From: Amorphoplanes friuliensis DSM 7358
Lineage (GTDB): Bacteria > Actinomycetota > Actinomycetes > Mycobacteriales > Micromonosporaceae
Length of the DNA: 64,000 nucleotides
Assembly (NCBI RefSeq): GCF_000494755.1
Contig: NC_022657.1
Location: forward strand, 6,473,501-6,537,500
Direction of reading: 5' to 3'
Under the pieces are notes generated by a model, which ran no database searches, was not told the DNA's origin, and saw nothing but the letters and a program-made list of their open reading frames with translations. Positions 1-8,328 of this stretch are shown piece by piece. The position numbers and the translations under genes are program-made. Every line of letters begins with the position of its first letter. The stretch's first letter is position 1.

Positions 1-11
1 GGTTTGGGGGT

Positions 12-146
12 ATGCATCCTCGACTCCTGGCAATGCCGGCTGACCGTCAGATCCTATGGACGAAGCGCCGGGCAGTCTGGGTTTCGGCGGACGGGACCCC
101 TTTCGTGGGCGAGATGGTGTACGGCGGCGCGGTCTATCGCCACTAG
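12..146 (+). CDS. possible short or left-truncated ORF
   Basis: An open frame of 44 codons starts at ATG 12 and stops at TAG 144-146. Its predicted product has a basic segment followed by a plausible folded end (motif GTPFVGEMVYGG). The frame stays open to the left edge, so this could be the tail of a larger gene. I do not recognise it, and it may be chance. I see nothing else supportable in bases 1-163. Confidence 0.2.
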   Translation: MHPRLLAMPADRQILWTKRRAVWVSADGTPFVGEMVYGGAVYRH

Positions 147-304
147 GGCACTTATGGTGTTAGTCGACCCGACGAGAGATCAGCTACTCGCTCGCCCAAG
201 ACCTCCACTTTTCAGCCGACGCGCGCTGTCTGCGGCATGACAGTAAACACCTCGGACGATCGGTCGCCCAGCTTGGCCTCATTGAGGATGCGCTCAAGCA
301 TGCG

Positions 305-637
305 GTGCGACATCGTCGCTTAATGCCTTCGGAAAAGCGGGACCTATGGGTCTCACAAGCACGTGCGGCCTTGATCATCGCTGCGACTCGGCGGACCCTC
401 CTTACCTACGGTGAACTTAGAATGGCTCTGGACATGGAGGGCGTCAGCCTGCGGAACCACCTTCGACGCGTACTCGACGACTTATCGGAGGATTGCCGAA
501 CCAGAGGCTAGGACTGCTCGCTCGCTGCCCTCGTGGTCAATAAGGAGACGGGCGAGCCGGGTGCTGGTTGGACCAACGGGAGTCGAGAGTGGCCGCAAGA
601 GGTCCGTCGAGTTTTTCAAACTTGGAACCCCAAATAG
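305..637 (+). pseudogene. conserved hypothetical protein interrupted by an in-frame TAG
   Basis: The frame reads from GTG 305 (or the better-looking ATG at 323) to a TAG at 509-511, then continues in the same frame to a second TAG at 635-637. Both halves look coding. The first contains ARAALIIAATRR, LLTYGEL and LRRVLDDLSEDC; the second contains LAALVVNKETGEPGAGW and ends QTWNPK. From memory, many actinobacterial hypothetical proteins share this arrangement: an ARxALIxAA...TYGELA helix region followed by an LSALVVNKxTGxPGxGF block. I do not know a function for that family. One nonsense change (for example TGG or CAG to TAG) would explain the break. The same frame stays open upstream to about 164 with plausible coding character, so the true N-terminus may be longer or already lost. 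Confidence 0.55.
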
Positions 638-794
638 GAACGTCGGCTGACCCGACCACCGCTGCCGCGTGAGCGTTGCGGTCGCCGGCGGCGGTGCAGA
701 GGGCACGCGCGCGTAATGCGGCAGAAGAGTGAAGTCACGGATCGCGTCGGTTCTATAGTTTTCCGCTGCCCATCGGCTATCGTCACGAATCGCT

Positions 795-1817
795 CTAAGC
801 GTCACCAGAATTTGACTCAAGGCCCGCGAGATCCTCTTCAACCCAGGTGCGCTTCCCGCTAGGGTCTCGCCGCTTCCAATTCACCGTTTTCAGCGTCAGG
901 CTATCTACCGTTCCGTTTTGCATATCGAGCATGCACTCGCCGGAGACGGCGACCTCATCTTGGATATTCGCGTCACCGGAGTGTTGGCGAAAGTCGTAGA
1001 ATACGGTGAAAGAGACGGCAAAGGACGATCGGTTCCCGGTCTTCAGATAATCCTTGTGCACTCCTCTCAGATCGCGTACGCCTTCGATCGTGGCGGCTAC
1101 GCTGCTTCGACTCAGTGCCTCCTCTGCAAGTCCTGTAGCCGGTCCGTCAATATCTACACCCTGAAGCTCAACGGTCGAGTCGACCGCAAAATCCGGCGCA
1201 ATCTCGCGAAGGGCCTCATTGAGTGACCTGAAAACCCTAAGACGGCCCTCTGATACGGCCGCGGATTCGGCAAGGTTGGGGGCAAGGGGGCTCTTAGGGT
1301 CCTTGCCTGAGTAGAAGTCGCTGTCAGCAGAAACAAAGTAGACGTGGTGTTCGTCCGCCAGCGAAACGCACGCCTCCCAAAGCAGGCTGTCTTTCATCTG
1401 CTGGCCCTTTGGTCCGTTAGGTGGGACCTCGGCGTTGACCATCACGAGTGCGCGCCTAACCTCGCCCAGCGTAATCTCGGGGTACTTGATCTTGTCGAGA
1501 ATGGGCGCGATCCGGTTGCGAATTCCTACCTCAATCTCGGCCTCATCGATAGTTACGATCCTAGCGCCTCGCTCGCCCATCACTGTATTTACATCGCGTG
1601 TAGCCTTGATCAGCTTACTTAAAAACTCGGACGCGGTCCGCGATCGGTGTTTATTTAGCTCGGTTTCAAGCACCTCAGGGATTGCCAGCCAGAGCTGCGG
1701 ATATTGCCTAACCGCTGCGATAAACGTTTGCCCAACCGGGCTACCAAGCCAATATTGCGAGGTCCAAGTATTGCAGTCGATTACGACGCAGACCGGGCGA
1801 GGCGAGATGCGACTCAT
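795..1817 (-). CDS. PIN-like domain protein (DUF4935-type), putative ribonuclease
   Basis: This 340-residue protein starts with a PIN-type first strand and catalytic aspartate (VVIDCNTW, D14). It continues with a conserved acidic helix (PEVLETEL, about residues 48-54), a KDSLLWEA segment with D143, and VYFVSADSDF with D165/D167. These four acidic positions are the usual metal-binding set of PIN nucleases, so metal-dependent RNA cleavage is likely by family. The C-terminal ~150 residues (from about 190) match nothing I know and may be a substrate- or partner-binding domain. The start has an AGGA motif 7 bases upstream that overlaps the TAG of a small upstream ORF, suggesting translational coupling. 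Large stand-alone PIN/DUF4935 proteins are common in accessory and defence regions, as here. The exact target is unknown. Confidence 0.75.
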   Translation of the reverse strand: MSRISPRPVCVVIDCNTWTSQYWLGSPVGQTFIAAVRQYPQLWLAIPEVLETELNKHRSRTASEFLSKLIKATRDVNTVMGERGARIVTIDEAEIEVGIRNRIAPILDKIKYPEITLGEVRRALVMVNAEVPPNGPKGQQMKDSLLWEACVSLADEHHVYFVSADSDFYSGKDPKSPLAPNLAESAAVSEGRLRVFRSLNEALREIAPDFAVDSTVELQGVDIDGPATGLAEEALSRSSVAATIEGVRDLRGVHKDYLKTGNRSSFAVSFTVFYDFRQHSGDANIQDEVAVSGECMLDMQNGTVDSLTLKTVNWKRRDPSGKRTWVEEDLAGLESNSGDA

Positions 1818-1826
1818 AGCGACATC

Positions 1827-2036
1827 CTAGTTGATGCTCGCGGAAGCAAGCGCCTGGCCCAGCACGGTCCCGAGAAAGCGCGAGACCGGAAGAGCCGGTA
1901 ACTCTGAACCCTTGCTCCTGGCGACCCGGTTGCGGAATAATAAGTCAAGCCGGCCTTGAATCCCTTCGGCAGTTCTGACGATTCCTTGGCGCGGTTGTGC
2001 CTGAGTCGACATGTCATCATTGGCCGATTTGAGCAC
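1827..2036 (-). CDS. small ORF upstream of the PIN gene, possible regulator remnant
   Basis: This 69-codon ORF ends 9 bases before the PIN gene, and its TAG overlaps that gene's ribosome-binding site. Part of it (EGIQGRLDLLFRNRV) resembles the N-terminal ERLDxLFRTVHP helix found in many actinobacterial XRE-type regulators, but the usual continuation is absent. It could be a truncated or frameshifted regulator, or a real small partner of the PIN protein. The call rests only on position and weak similarity. Confidence 0.3.
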   Translation of the reverse strand: MLKSANDDMSTQAQPRQGIVRTAEGIQGRLDLLFRNRVARSKGSELPALPVSRFLGTVLGQALASASIN

Positions 2037-2100
2037 TGCGCCTCACCCGTCGCCGTCGTCGACGGTGTGGGTGAATACGGGGCTGCACTAGGCTTGGCGC

Positions 2101-3351
2101 ATGAGTTTCACGGCAATCCACCGCGCTCTCGGTGTCGGACCAGGACCACTGACCGACGAACTCCTCGACGCAGCGATAACGGCGGGCGTAGCTGAAACAA
2201 GCGACCTGGATTGGAAGTCGGAGCTGCCGCCGGCCAAGGGGTTGCCGCAGACGGACTTTCCGAAGGACGTGGCGGCGATGGCGAACAGCGGTGGCGGCGT
2301 TATCGTTTACGGCGTTCGCGAGGCTCAGCGGGCGGCTACCGAGCGCGTTGACGTGGGCGACTTCGACGAGACCTACGAGCGCTCACTGCGCAGCGCCGCG
2401 ATCACCGCAATCTCCCCGCCCGTGTTTGGGCTGAACGTGCATCGCCTCGGAGGCGAGAAGCGCACCGTCGTAGTGGAGGTTCCCGCGAGCGTCGCCGGAC
2501 CGCATCTGATCTACAGAAACGACTACTTCGGTGCACCCGTACGCAACGACTCGGACACCGTGTGGATGAAAGAGCGGCAGATCGAGGCCATGTACCGCTC
2601 TAGGTTCGAGGAACGCCGCCATGCGACGGAGGCATTGGACGCATTGTCGAGCGATGCCTCCGCCGGCCGCGACGCCAGCAAGCGAGCCTGGTTGATCGCT
2701 GTCGCTCACCCCCGGATCCCTCGCTTCCGTGAACGCATGACCCGCGATGCCGCCCGATTGATCTTGTCGGAAGCCGAGCCCCTGGCGTTGCACTACGCGG
2801 GGCGCGGTGGCAATCATCCTCTGGAATCCGTGGACCGGTTAAACCCTCGACCGGGGCTACGCCGATGGGTCGCCTTGAGCCTACCGATAGGCGACCATTC
2901 GTTATGGAAGGAGGCGTGGGTGAGCATTCACCATGACGGCTCGGTCACGGTGGCTTCCGCGGTTGGCGGGCGTCCCCTGAGCCACGACCAGTACCTCGAC
3001 GGCTGGCAGATCGAATCCGCTGCCATCGAATGCGCAATTGCCGACCTCATGGCGCTTATCCGAACCACCGCGGAAGCGACCGATAACGACGAGTACGACG
3101 TGCGTGTCCAAGTCGAATGGACCGGTGGGCAGCCGCTCCTGCTGGTGACCAGGGATCACATGGGCCACGTGTATGACGCAGGGTCGGTCCCTCTTCACCG
3201 ATACGCACCTGTGGAGACCGCTGCGAACGCCGCCGGCCCCGACCTTGACTTCTACTGGCAGGTCCATGACCTCGCCCGTGACTGCGTGAACCAGGGTGGA
3301 ATTGCAGATGTGTTCATGATCCGTCCTCCAGCCCGGGAGGGCGAGGCGTAG
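2101..3351 (+). CDS. AlbA_2 (Schlafen-type) domain protein
   Basis: This 416-residue protein has an N-terminal AlbA_2 domain: an acidic segment with E41 (SDLDWKSEL), then DFPKDVAAMANSGGGVIVYGV (about residues 53-71), the typical motif of this family. It continues with strands through about residue 170 (VEVPASVAGPHLIY, then RNDSDTVWM). AlbA_2 domains occur in bacterial regulators and in Schlafen-like proteins linked to nucleic-acid binding, RNA cleavage and anti-phage defence. Residues 190-416 form a second, mostly alpha/beta part that I do not recognise. It is not the winged-helix ATP-binding tail often seen in AlbA_2 regulators. The ORF starts with ATG 2101 and stands alone, divergent from the PIN operon. 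Confidence 0.75.
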   Translation: MSFTAIHRALGVGPGPLTDELLDAAITAGVAETSDLDWKSELPPAKGLPQTDFPKDVAAMANSGGGVIVYGVREAQRAATERVDVGDFDETYERSLRSAAITAISPPVFGLNVHRLGGEKRTVVVEVPASVAGPHLIYRNDYFGAPVRNDSDTVWMKERQIEAMYRSRFEERRHATEALDALSSDASAGRDASKRAWLIAVAHPRIPRFRERMTRDAARLILSEAEPLALHYAGRGGNHPLESVDRLNPRPGLRRWVALSLPIGDHSLWKEAWVSIHHDGSVTVASAVGGRPLSHDQYLDGWQIESAAIECAIADLMALIRTTAEATDNDEYDVRVQVEWTGGQPLLLVTRDHMGHVYDAGSVPLHRYAPVETAANAAGPDLDFYWQVHDLARDCVNQGGIADVFMIRPPAREGEA

Positions 3352-3598
3352 GTGCCGGACGGTGATGGTTGTCACCCGCTCGGCTTGCTGACCTCTCCGA
3401 ACGTTCCGGAACGGACGCCAACGAATAGGGGATGTAGTCACCAAGCCGCTCACGCCGGGATCGGCGGGATGCAGAACCCAGCGCCAGTCGGTCAGCCCGT
3501 ACGCTGCGTGGTGGTGCGCCGTTCCTGGTCCGCCCGGAGCGCGGCAGATCAGTGCGTCAAGCACGGCCTGGCAACCCTGGAACGTGGTCAAATGCCGC

Positions 3599-3814
3599 AT
3601 GCGACTTACGTACGACGACGAAGCTAATGCTGCTTACCTCGAGATCGAGGACATCGCCGAGGGGACTGCCGTCGAGAACGTCGTCGTTGAGCGTCCGGGA
3701 AGAGGCGACATCATCCTCGACTTCGATGCTGCCGGACGACTGCTCGGGGTGGAGGTTATTGGCGCGACCGCACTCGTTCGCACAACGGCTCTCGATGCTG
3801 CCGAACGGCTCTGA
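3599..3814 (+). CDS. DUF2283 family protein
   Basis: This 71-residue protein has the DUF2283 pattern: RLTYDDEANAAYLEI at the start, a central ENVVVERPGRGDIILDFDAAGRLLG, then GVEVIGA. Members are small beta-rich proteins of unknown biochemical role, often near toxin-antitoxin or mobile regions. ATG 3599 is chosen because the family begins at this MxxxYD; an upstream GTG at 3584 would add only five residues. It stands alone about 250 bases after the AlbA_2 gene. Confidence 0.75.
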   Translation: MRLTYDDEANAAYLEIEDIAEGTAVENVVVERPGRGDIILDFDAAGRLLGVEVIGATALVRTTALDAAERL

Positions 3815-3967
3815 ACCTTCGGGCATTGCGCCGTCAGGCGCGCCTTCTCGGCGGCAAATGAGGGGCGTCAGCCCCGATGGCTGGACGTGCACCCTTTAGG
3901 CCATTACGGTCCCGCAGTTGCGTCGGTTAGACATGCGAATCTTTATCCCCAGAGGGGAGCACTAAGC

Positions 3968-4858
3968 GTGGGTTCTGTTAGGCCGCCTCTGCTGTTTTTG
4001 GCCGAGGATGACACTGTTGTCGTCGTCTCGTCCCGGCCGCTGAAACCTTCTGCCGGCCGAACGGAGGTCCAGCGGAAGGGTCCGCTGGCCATCACTTCTT
4101 CGATTCAGTTGAGTTCACATCGATGGACGGCCCGTGAGGTTCGCGGGTTCGGGGTGCTCGGTTTGCTGGTGGCTAGCATGGTCAACTGCCTTGGAGGCGA
4201 GTGGTGGCCGATGTTCGCCGCCCTGGGCGCGGTGCTGATAGTCGTCTCAGTTTTTGTTCGTCCCGGGCGCCAACCTGGCACCGTTTTCGCGCCCAACTTC
4301 GAGGTACAACCAGAGGAGCATCGGCTGCTCGTAGCCAGCCAGGAGCGGAAGACGATGTCAGAAGTCGTCGAGGTGGTCGGACGCATCTCGGCCACTTGGT
4401 CAGAACTCGACGTGATGATCGACGTCGTGTCCGCGGAACATGCCGTGGCGCGCGCGACTTTTGATCTCGCGGGTCTTCTCGAACGTCGGGAGCGACTACG
4501 CCGAACCAGGGACGATCTCCAGACTCTGCCAAACGGCGGATTGCCGGCGAGTAATCCTGCCGTGCGGTCGTTAACAGCCCAGATTGATCGGATCAATCGT
4601 GCGTATTCACAAGTCGACGCGGAGATCTCCCGGAGAATCGCTGCGCTGGAAAAAACGGCCGAGGTGGGCGAAATGTTTGTCAACGAGGAGGCACTTCGCC
4701 GGGCGACTCAACACGCAGAGCAGATGCTGGCCGAACTGGATCAAGAAACCTTGACCTCGCGGCTTGAACCAGAGCCGAGCACGGCGTTGGCCGACGAGAT
4801 GGACGCTGTCCTTCGCGCATACCGGGAGCTGATCGATATTCCGAATGGGGTTGGGTAG
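3968..4858 (+). CDS. two-TM membrane protein with cytoplasmic coiled coil
   Basis: The likely start is GTG 3968, preceded at 8 bases by AGGGGAG; earlier ATG/GTG codons lack a binding site. The 296-residue product has about 60 polar N-terminal residues, two close membrane segments (about 61-75 and 80-97), and a long charged helical region (about 120-250) with ALEK/RR heptad-like stretches. I do not recognise a named domain. The gene faces the caspase/EACC1 operon tail to tail, with 99 bases between. A two-TM plus helical arrangement is common among membrane effectors of bacterial conflict systems. Any link to the caspase system is inference from position. Confidence 0.6.
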   Translation: MGSVRPPLLFLAEDDTVVVVSSRPLKPSAGRTEVQRKGPLAITSSIQLSSHRWTAREVRGFGVLGLLVASMVNCLGGEWWPMFAALGAVLIVVSVFVRPGRQPGTVFAPNFEVQPEEHRLLVASQERKTMSEVVEVVGRISATWSELDVMIDVVSAEHAVARATFDLAGLLERRERLRRTRDDLQTLPNGGLPASNPAVRSLTAQIDRINRAYSQVDAEISRRIAALEKTAEVGEMFVNEEALRRATQHAEQMLAELDQETLTSRLEPEPSTALADEMDAVLRAYRELIDIPNGVG

Positions 4859-4957
4859 TCGAACACTAGCATCGTTGCGGCGCCCGCCGGCCGAGGACAG
4901 CACAGACAGCTGCGGTGCTCGCCTCGCGGCAAAATGAGTATGGCGAATTCAGCTCGA

Positions 4958-6442
4958 TCAGGGAGTAGTACCGCGGTTGTCGGCAAATTGTCGAATCATG
5001 CGTTGCTGTTCCGGGGACAGATTTGCGGGAATCACGACGTTCAAGCGTACGTACAGGTCACCGGCACCATCCGCTCTGAGGTGCGGCACGCCGTATCCCC
5101 TGAGGCGCAATCTGGTGGCCGGCTGGCTGCCTGCTGGAATGCGAATTGACAATTTCTGCTTGTCCAGCGTGTGCAGCGATACGACGCAGCCCAGAATGGC
5201 GTCGGTCACGTCGACGCTGAGTTGACAATGCAAGTCGTTGTTGTCCCTGCTGAAGACGTCATGCGGCAACTCGGCTATCTCGATATAAAGATCGCCGGCA
5301 GTGCCACCGCCGGGACCGACTTCGCCCTGACGCGCCAGGCGGATACGCATCCCGTCCTCGACGCCGGCCGGGATGTCTACGGTGAGGGCACGAGTGAGCC
5401 GTATGCGGCCGTCGCCGTCGCAGTTCGCGCAAGGCTGGAAAATGGTGTTGCCGAATCCTCTGCATTCGAGACACTGGTTGCCGTTGACCAGCCCTGTATT
5501 CCGGCAGGTCCCGCATGCCTGAAGCGTCGATCCCGGGGCGTGTAAAGCACCTTCGCACGTCGGGCACAATACCGCCGTGTCGACGGTGACTGGTGCGTCG
5601 ACTCCGTAAACCGTTTCAGGTAGGTCCAACTCCAGTCGCAGGATCGCGTCCGCGCCAGGCTGTGCTCGACTGAGTGGATAGGTTACGTCGGGAACCGCAC
5701 CGAGGTATGCCCTGTTCCGGGTAAGCGCGAGATGCTCGACCGTACCGGTGCCCCGCTGCTGTGGTAGGGGGAAATTGACCTCCGCGAGATGTTGCCGGAC
5801 ACGCGGGTAAATGGTGGCGAACGAAAGGAGCTCGGGTCCACCCGGTACGCCCTCCTGCAGCAAATTGAGTAGATGGCCGCTGAAGGACGTGTAGGTCGCA
5901 CCGAGCGGAGCGAGCGCAGAATGGTTCGGTGGTGCCGAGGTCAGAATGTAAGAACCCTGAATGCCCACCTGCGCGATGATGGCCTCATCGAGCCCGCCCA
6001 GATCAGCGATGGCACGGCCACTGAAACAGCAGTCGAGGATAACCACTTTGTTCTTGGCGGGCGACTCGGCCAAGACCTGGCGAATCAGGTTATAGGAGAA
6101 ACCGCTGGCCTCGATCACATCCTTTTCGGAGTTTTTGAGCGCGAGTTAGAGTTCGTTATAGTTTCCCCCGGTCGCACCATGCCCGGAGAAGTAGAATATG
6201 AGAGTGTCCAGAGCGGATGTCGCGGCGTCCAAGAGGGTTTTGTAGAGCAATGCGGGACTGCTCGGATCCGGAACGCTGATGCAATTGGCTCGCGGCAGGC
6301 CGCACAGTGAGGGGTTCATCAGAATATCCGCGAGAGCGGACACGTTGTTTTTTACCGCGGGCACATCCGGAAAGCCGTCCGAATCGTAGCGGCTCACGCC
6401 GATCAGGACGGCACGGGAGCTTTCAGGATCGGGAAGTCGCAC
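4958..6442 (-). pseudogene. caspase fused to DnaJ zinc finger and C-terminal domains, frame split by TAA
   Basis: The frame reads from GTG 6442 to 4958 (494 codons before the final stop) with a single in-frame TAA at 6146-6148 (codon 99). Residues 1-142 form a caspase-like (C14) domain: RAVLIGVSRYD, then FYFSGHG with catalytic H88, then VVILDCCFSG with catalytic Cys at 138/139. Residues ~280-345 carry four CxxCxGxG-like zinc motifs (CPTCEGAL, CGTCRNTG, CLECRGFG, CANCDGDG). Residues ~350-490 match DnaJ C-terminal domains I/II (ALTVDIPAGVEDGMRIRLA, GDLYIEI, LRLRGYG, GAGDLYV). No J domain is present; the caspase takes its place. The TAA falls where YLAL would be expected (NEL-stop-LALKNS), so one base change would restore it. 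It is downstream of an EACC1-like gene, 2 bases away. It may be a pseudogene, a sequencing error or a readthrough gene. Confidence 0.8.
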
Positions 6443-6444
6443 CC

Positions 6445-6825
6445 TTACTCCTCGATCGCTTCATCTGGGCTTCCTTCGATCGGACGTGCGGTTTCCAGCA
6501 CCGCCTGGATAAGGCGCTGCGGATCGCGAACACGCTTGGCTTCCAGGGTGACGAGATCAGTTCCATCCTCCGCCTTGACAGTGAGCGTCACATCCGATCG
6601 ATTCTGTGCCATCCATAGGGCAATCGATCGGGCGACGACTGCTGCGGCACCAGCGATGGTCGGAATCGCGACGGCCAGTTCAGAGAACGCACCGAGTTCG
6701 CCCGGCTGGATCGGCGGTATGTGTCGACTGACGCAGCCCTTGATCAACTCTTCCTGCCGTAGCCAGTTCAGCAAAGACGAACCCGGGTCGCCGACGCCGT
6801 CGATCGCAAAACGAAACTCATTCAC
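6445..6825 (-). CDS. EACC1-like effector-associated constant component
   Basis: This 126-residue protein has the layout I associate with the effector-associated constant component (EACC1) found beside caspase and peptidase effectors in actinobacteria: an N-terminal segment (ELIKGCVSRHIPP), a hydrophobic, possibly membrane-associated helix (about 50-75, AVAIPTIAGAAAVVARSIA), then a strand-rich end (VTLTVKAEDGTDLVTLEAKRV). The GTG start at 6825 has GAGAGGA about 6 bases upstream. It ends 2 bases before the caspase start, so the two are almost certainly one transcript. The family is thought to be the constant module of modular conflict systems; its biochemical activity is not established. The assignment is from memory of the motif pattern and from context. 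Confidence 0.7.
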   Translation of the reverse strand: MNEFRFAIDGVGDPGSSLLNWLRQEELIKGCVSRHIPPIQPGELGAFSELAVAIPTIAGAAAVVARSIALWMAQNRSDVTLTVKAEDGTDLVTLEAKRVRDPQRLIQAVLETARPIEGSPDEAIEE

Positions 6826-7273
6826 GTAAATCCTCTCGGCTGAACTCGTCGCATTGCAAGTATCTCTTACTACAACCCATCCCCATGCAACCTCCGCGGC
6901 GTCGTGGTTTGCCGCGGCCTTTCATGTGAATGCGCTCAACTCGGCATGAGAGCGCACCAGTCGGCCAGCGGTTGCCGTTGTCGGCCTTCGACCGGACTAC
7001 GAGTGCCCCCGTTGACGGCGCACTCGTGCTGGGTCAGCGACCTCGGCGCGTAACCGGCATCCGGTGGGTGACACCCGCGCTGTTTGCCTGCGATGCAGAA
7101 GCTGCTCTGGCACATTGATCGCACCTATGGGCCTACCGGCGTGCTGCGGAACGGGCCAACGGCTCGCCCGCCCACCGACGGCAGCGGACGGTTCTCGGTG
7201 GACGGGACTGCGTAGGATCCCGAAACGTATCGGCAGCACTGGATCGATCGACCACCGGAACGGGGAAAACCGC
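6826..7273. other. intergenic region between divergent EACC1 and lipoprotein genes
   Basis: These 448 bases separate two divergently transcribed units and must contain both promoters. The stretch nearest the EACC1 gene is AT-rich relative to the surroundings. I see no convincing gene, repeat or clear operator here. Confidence 0.5.
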
Positions 7274-7978
7274 GTGAGAAATGCAGGATGGGTCTTGGCC
7301 GGGATGACCATCACGCTCGGGATCCTGACCGGATGCGGCGTCACACCGGTCGAGCAGACGCCGGGTCTTTCGGCGGCCGCCACGTCCGGCAAGGTCGCGG
7401 AATATCCGTCGATGACGGCGCTGCGCAAGGTCGAACAGGCCGGCGTCGCTTTTGACCTCACGTGGACGGTCACCGACTCACCGCTGATCGTCGTTGCTCC
7501 GCACGGTGGCGCGATCGAATTGCGTACCAGCGAAATTGCGAGCGCGGTCGCGGGTGCGGACCACACGCAGTGTCAGTTCAAGGGCAAGCTGCCTGCGGGG
7601 CAGAACTTTCCGCGACTGCATGTGACCAGCGAGAACTGGGACACCGAAGAGTGCTTGATCCTGATCCGTCAGCGGCCCCACGCCCTGTCGATCCACGGCG
7701 CGTCGAAGCCAGGTGAGATCGCCTACATCGGTGGGCGTGACACCGCGACGGGCGCCGACCTGGGGGCGGCTCTGCGATCGGCTGGCTTCAGCGTTCAACA
7801 GCCTGCGCCGGCTGACATCGCCGGGACCTCGATCGACAACTTCGTCAACAAGGACGCCGACGGCGCCGGGGTCCAATTCGAACTCACCACCGACCTTCGC
7901 ATGCTGCTGTTTCCCACGAAAGACGGTCCGCCCTCGACGCGTGGACAGGCTTTCATCGACGCCGTGCGATCCGTGTAA
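7274..7978 (+). CDS. lipoprotein, poly-gamma-glutamate hydrolase family
   Basis: Starting at GTG 7274 (GGGGA 7-8 bases upstream), the 234-residue product begins with a short signal peptide and a lipobox ending at C21 (GILTGC), so it should be a membrane-anchored exported lipoprotein. The mature part matches the zinc-dependent poly-gamma-glutamate hydrolase (DUF867, phage PghP-like) fold: VVAPHGGAIE with H77 and E82, TSEIA, LHVTSENWD, LSIHG with H141, YIGGRD, and a C-terminal GVQFELTTDLR. Members cleave poly-gamma-glutamate or related amide polymers outside the cell. The real substrate in this organism is unknown. The gene appears monocistronic. Confidence 0.75.
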   Translation: MRNAGWVLAGMTITLGILTGCGVTPVEQTPGLSAAATSGKVAEYPSMTALRKVEQAGVAFDLTWTVTDSPLIVVAPHGGAIELRTSEIASAVAGADHTQCQFKGKLPAGQNFPRLHVTSENWDTEECLILIRQRPHALSIHGASKPGEIAYIGGRDTATGADLGAALRSAGFSVQQPAPADIAGTSIDNFVNKDADGAGVQFELTTDLRMLLFPTKDGPPSTRGQAFIDAVRSV

Positions 7979-8328
7979 CGCAAACCGCTGAGCCCTCGAG
8001 TCGCCGAGTCGGCGCTCCTCATTGCTGCGGGGGCTTTGATCTGGGCGGCGAGGACGAGGCGCGCCTGAAGCGAAGGAACGCACCTTCCGCGCCGGCATCT
8101 CCCGACCGACGGACACGAGCTCGACCGGACGAGGACGATTCGTGGACGCCATTCCGGGTACGCCGCAGCCCCGGCCCCATCGGCGCGCCCCGGCACAGCG
8201 CGGAACGGTCACGGGAGGGTGGAAACCTCCAGCTCAGTGGGCGGTGCTTGGGGGGATTGTCACCGCCTGAAAGGTTCGATCATGATTTGCCTTCGGACAG
8301 CGGTCGCGAAGGAGCCGCTGCAGGTTAG
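7979..8328. other. intergenic region without a recognisable gene
   Basis: This is a 350-base GC-rich spacer between two same-strand genes. A short inverted repeat (GCCGAGTCGGC, about 8004-8014) is the only structure I noticed; it is too weak to call a terminator. No supportable ORF on either strand. Confidence 0.5.
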
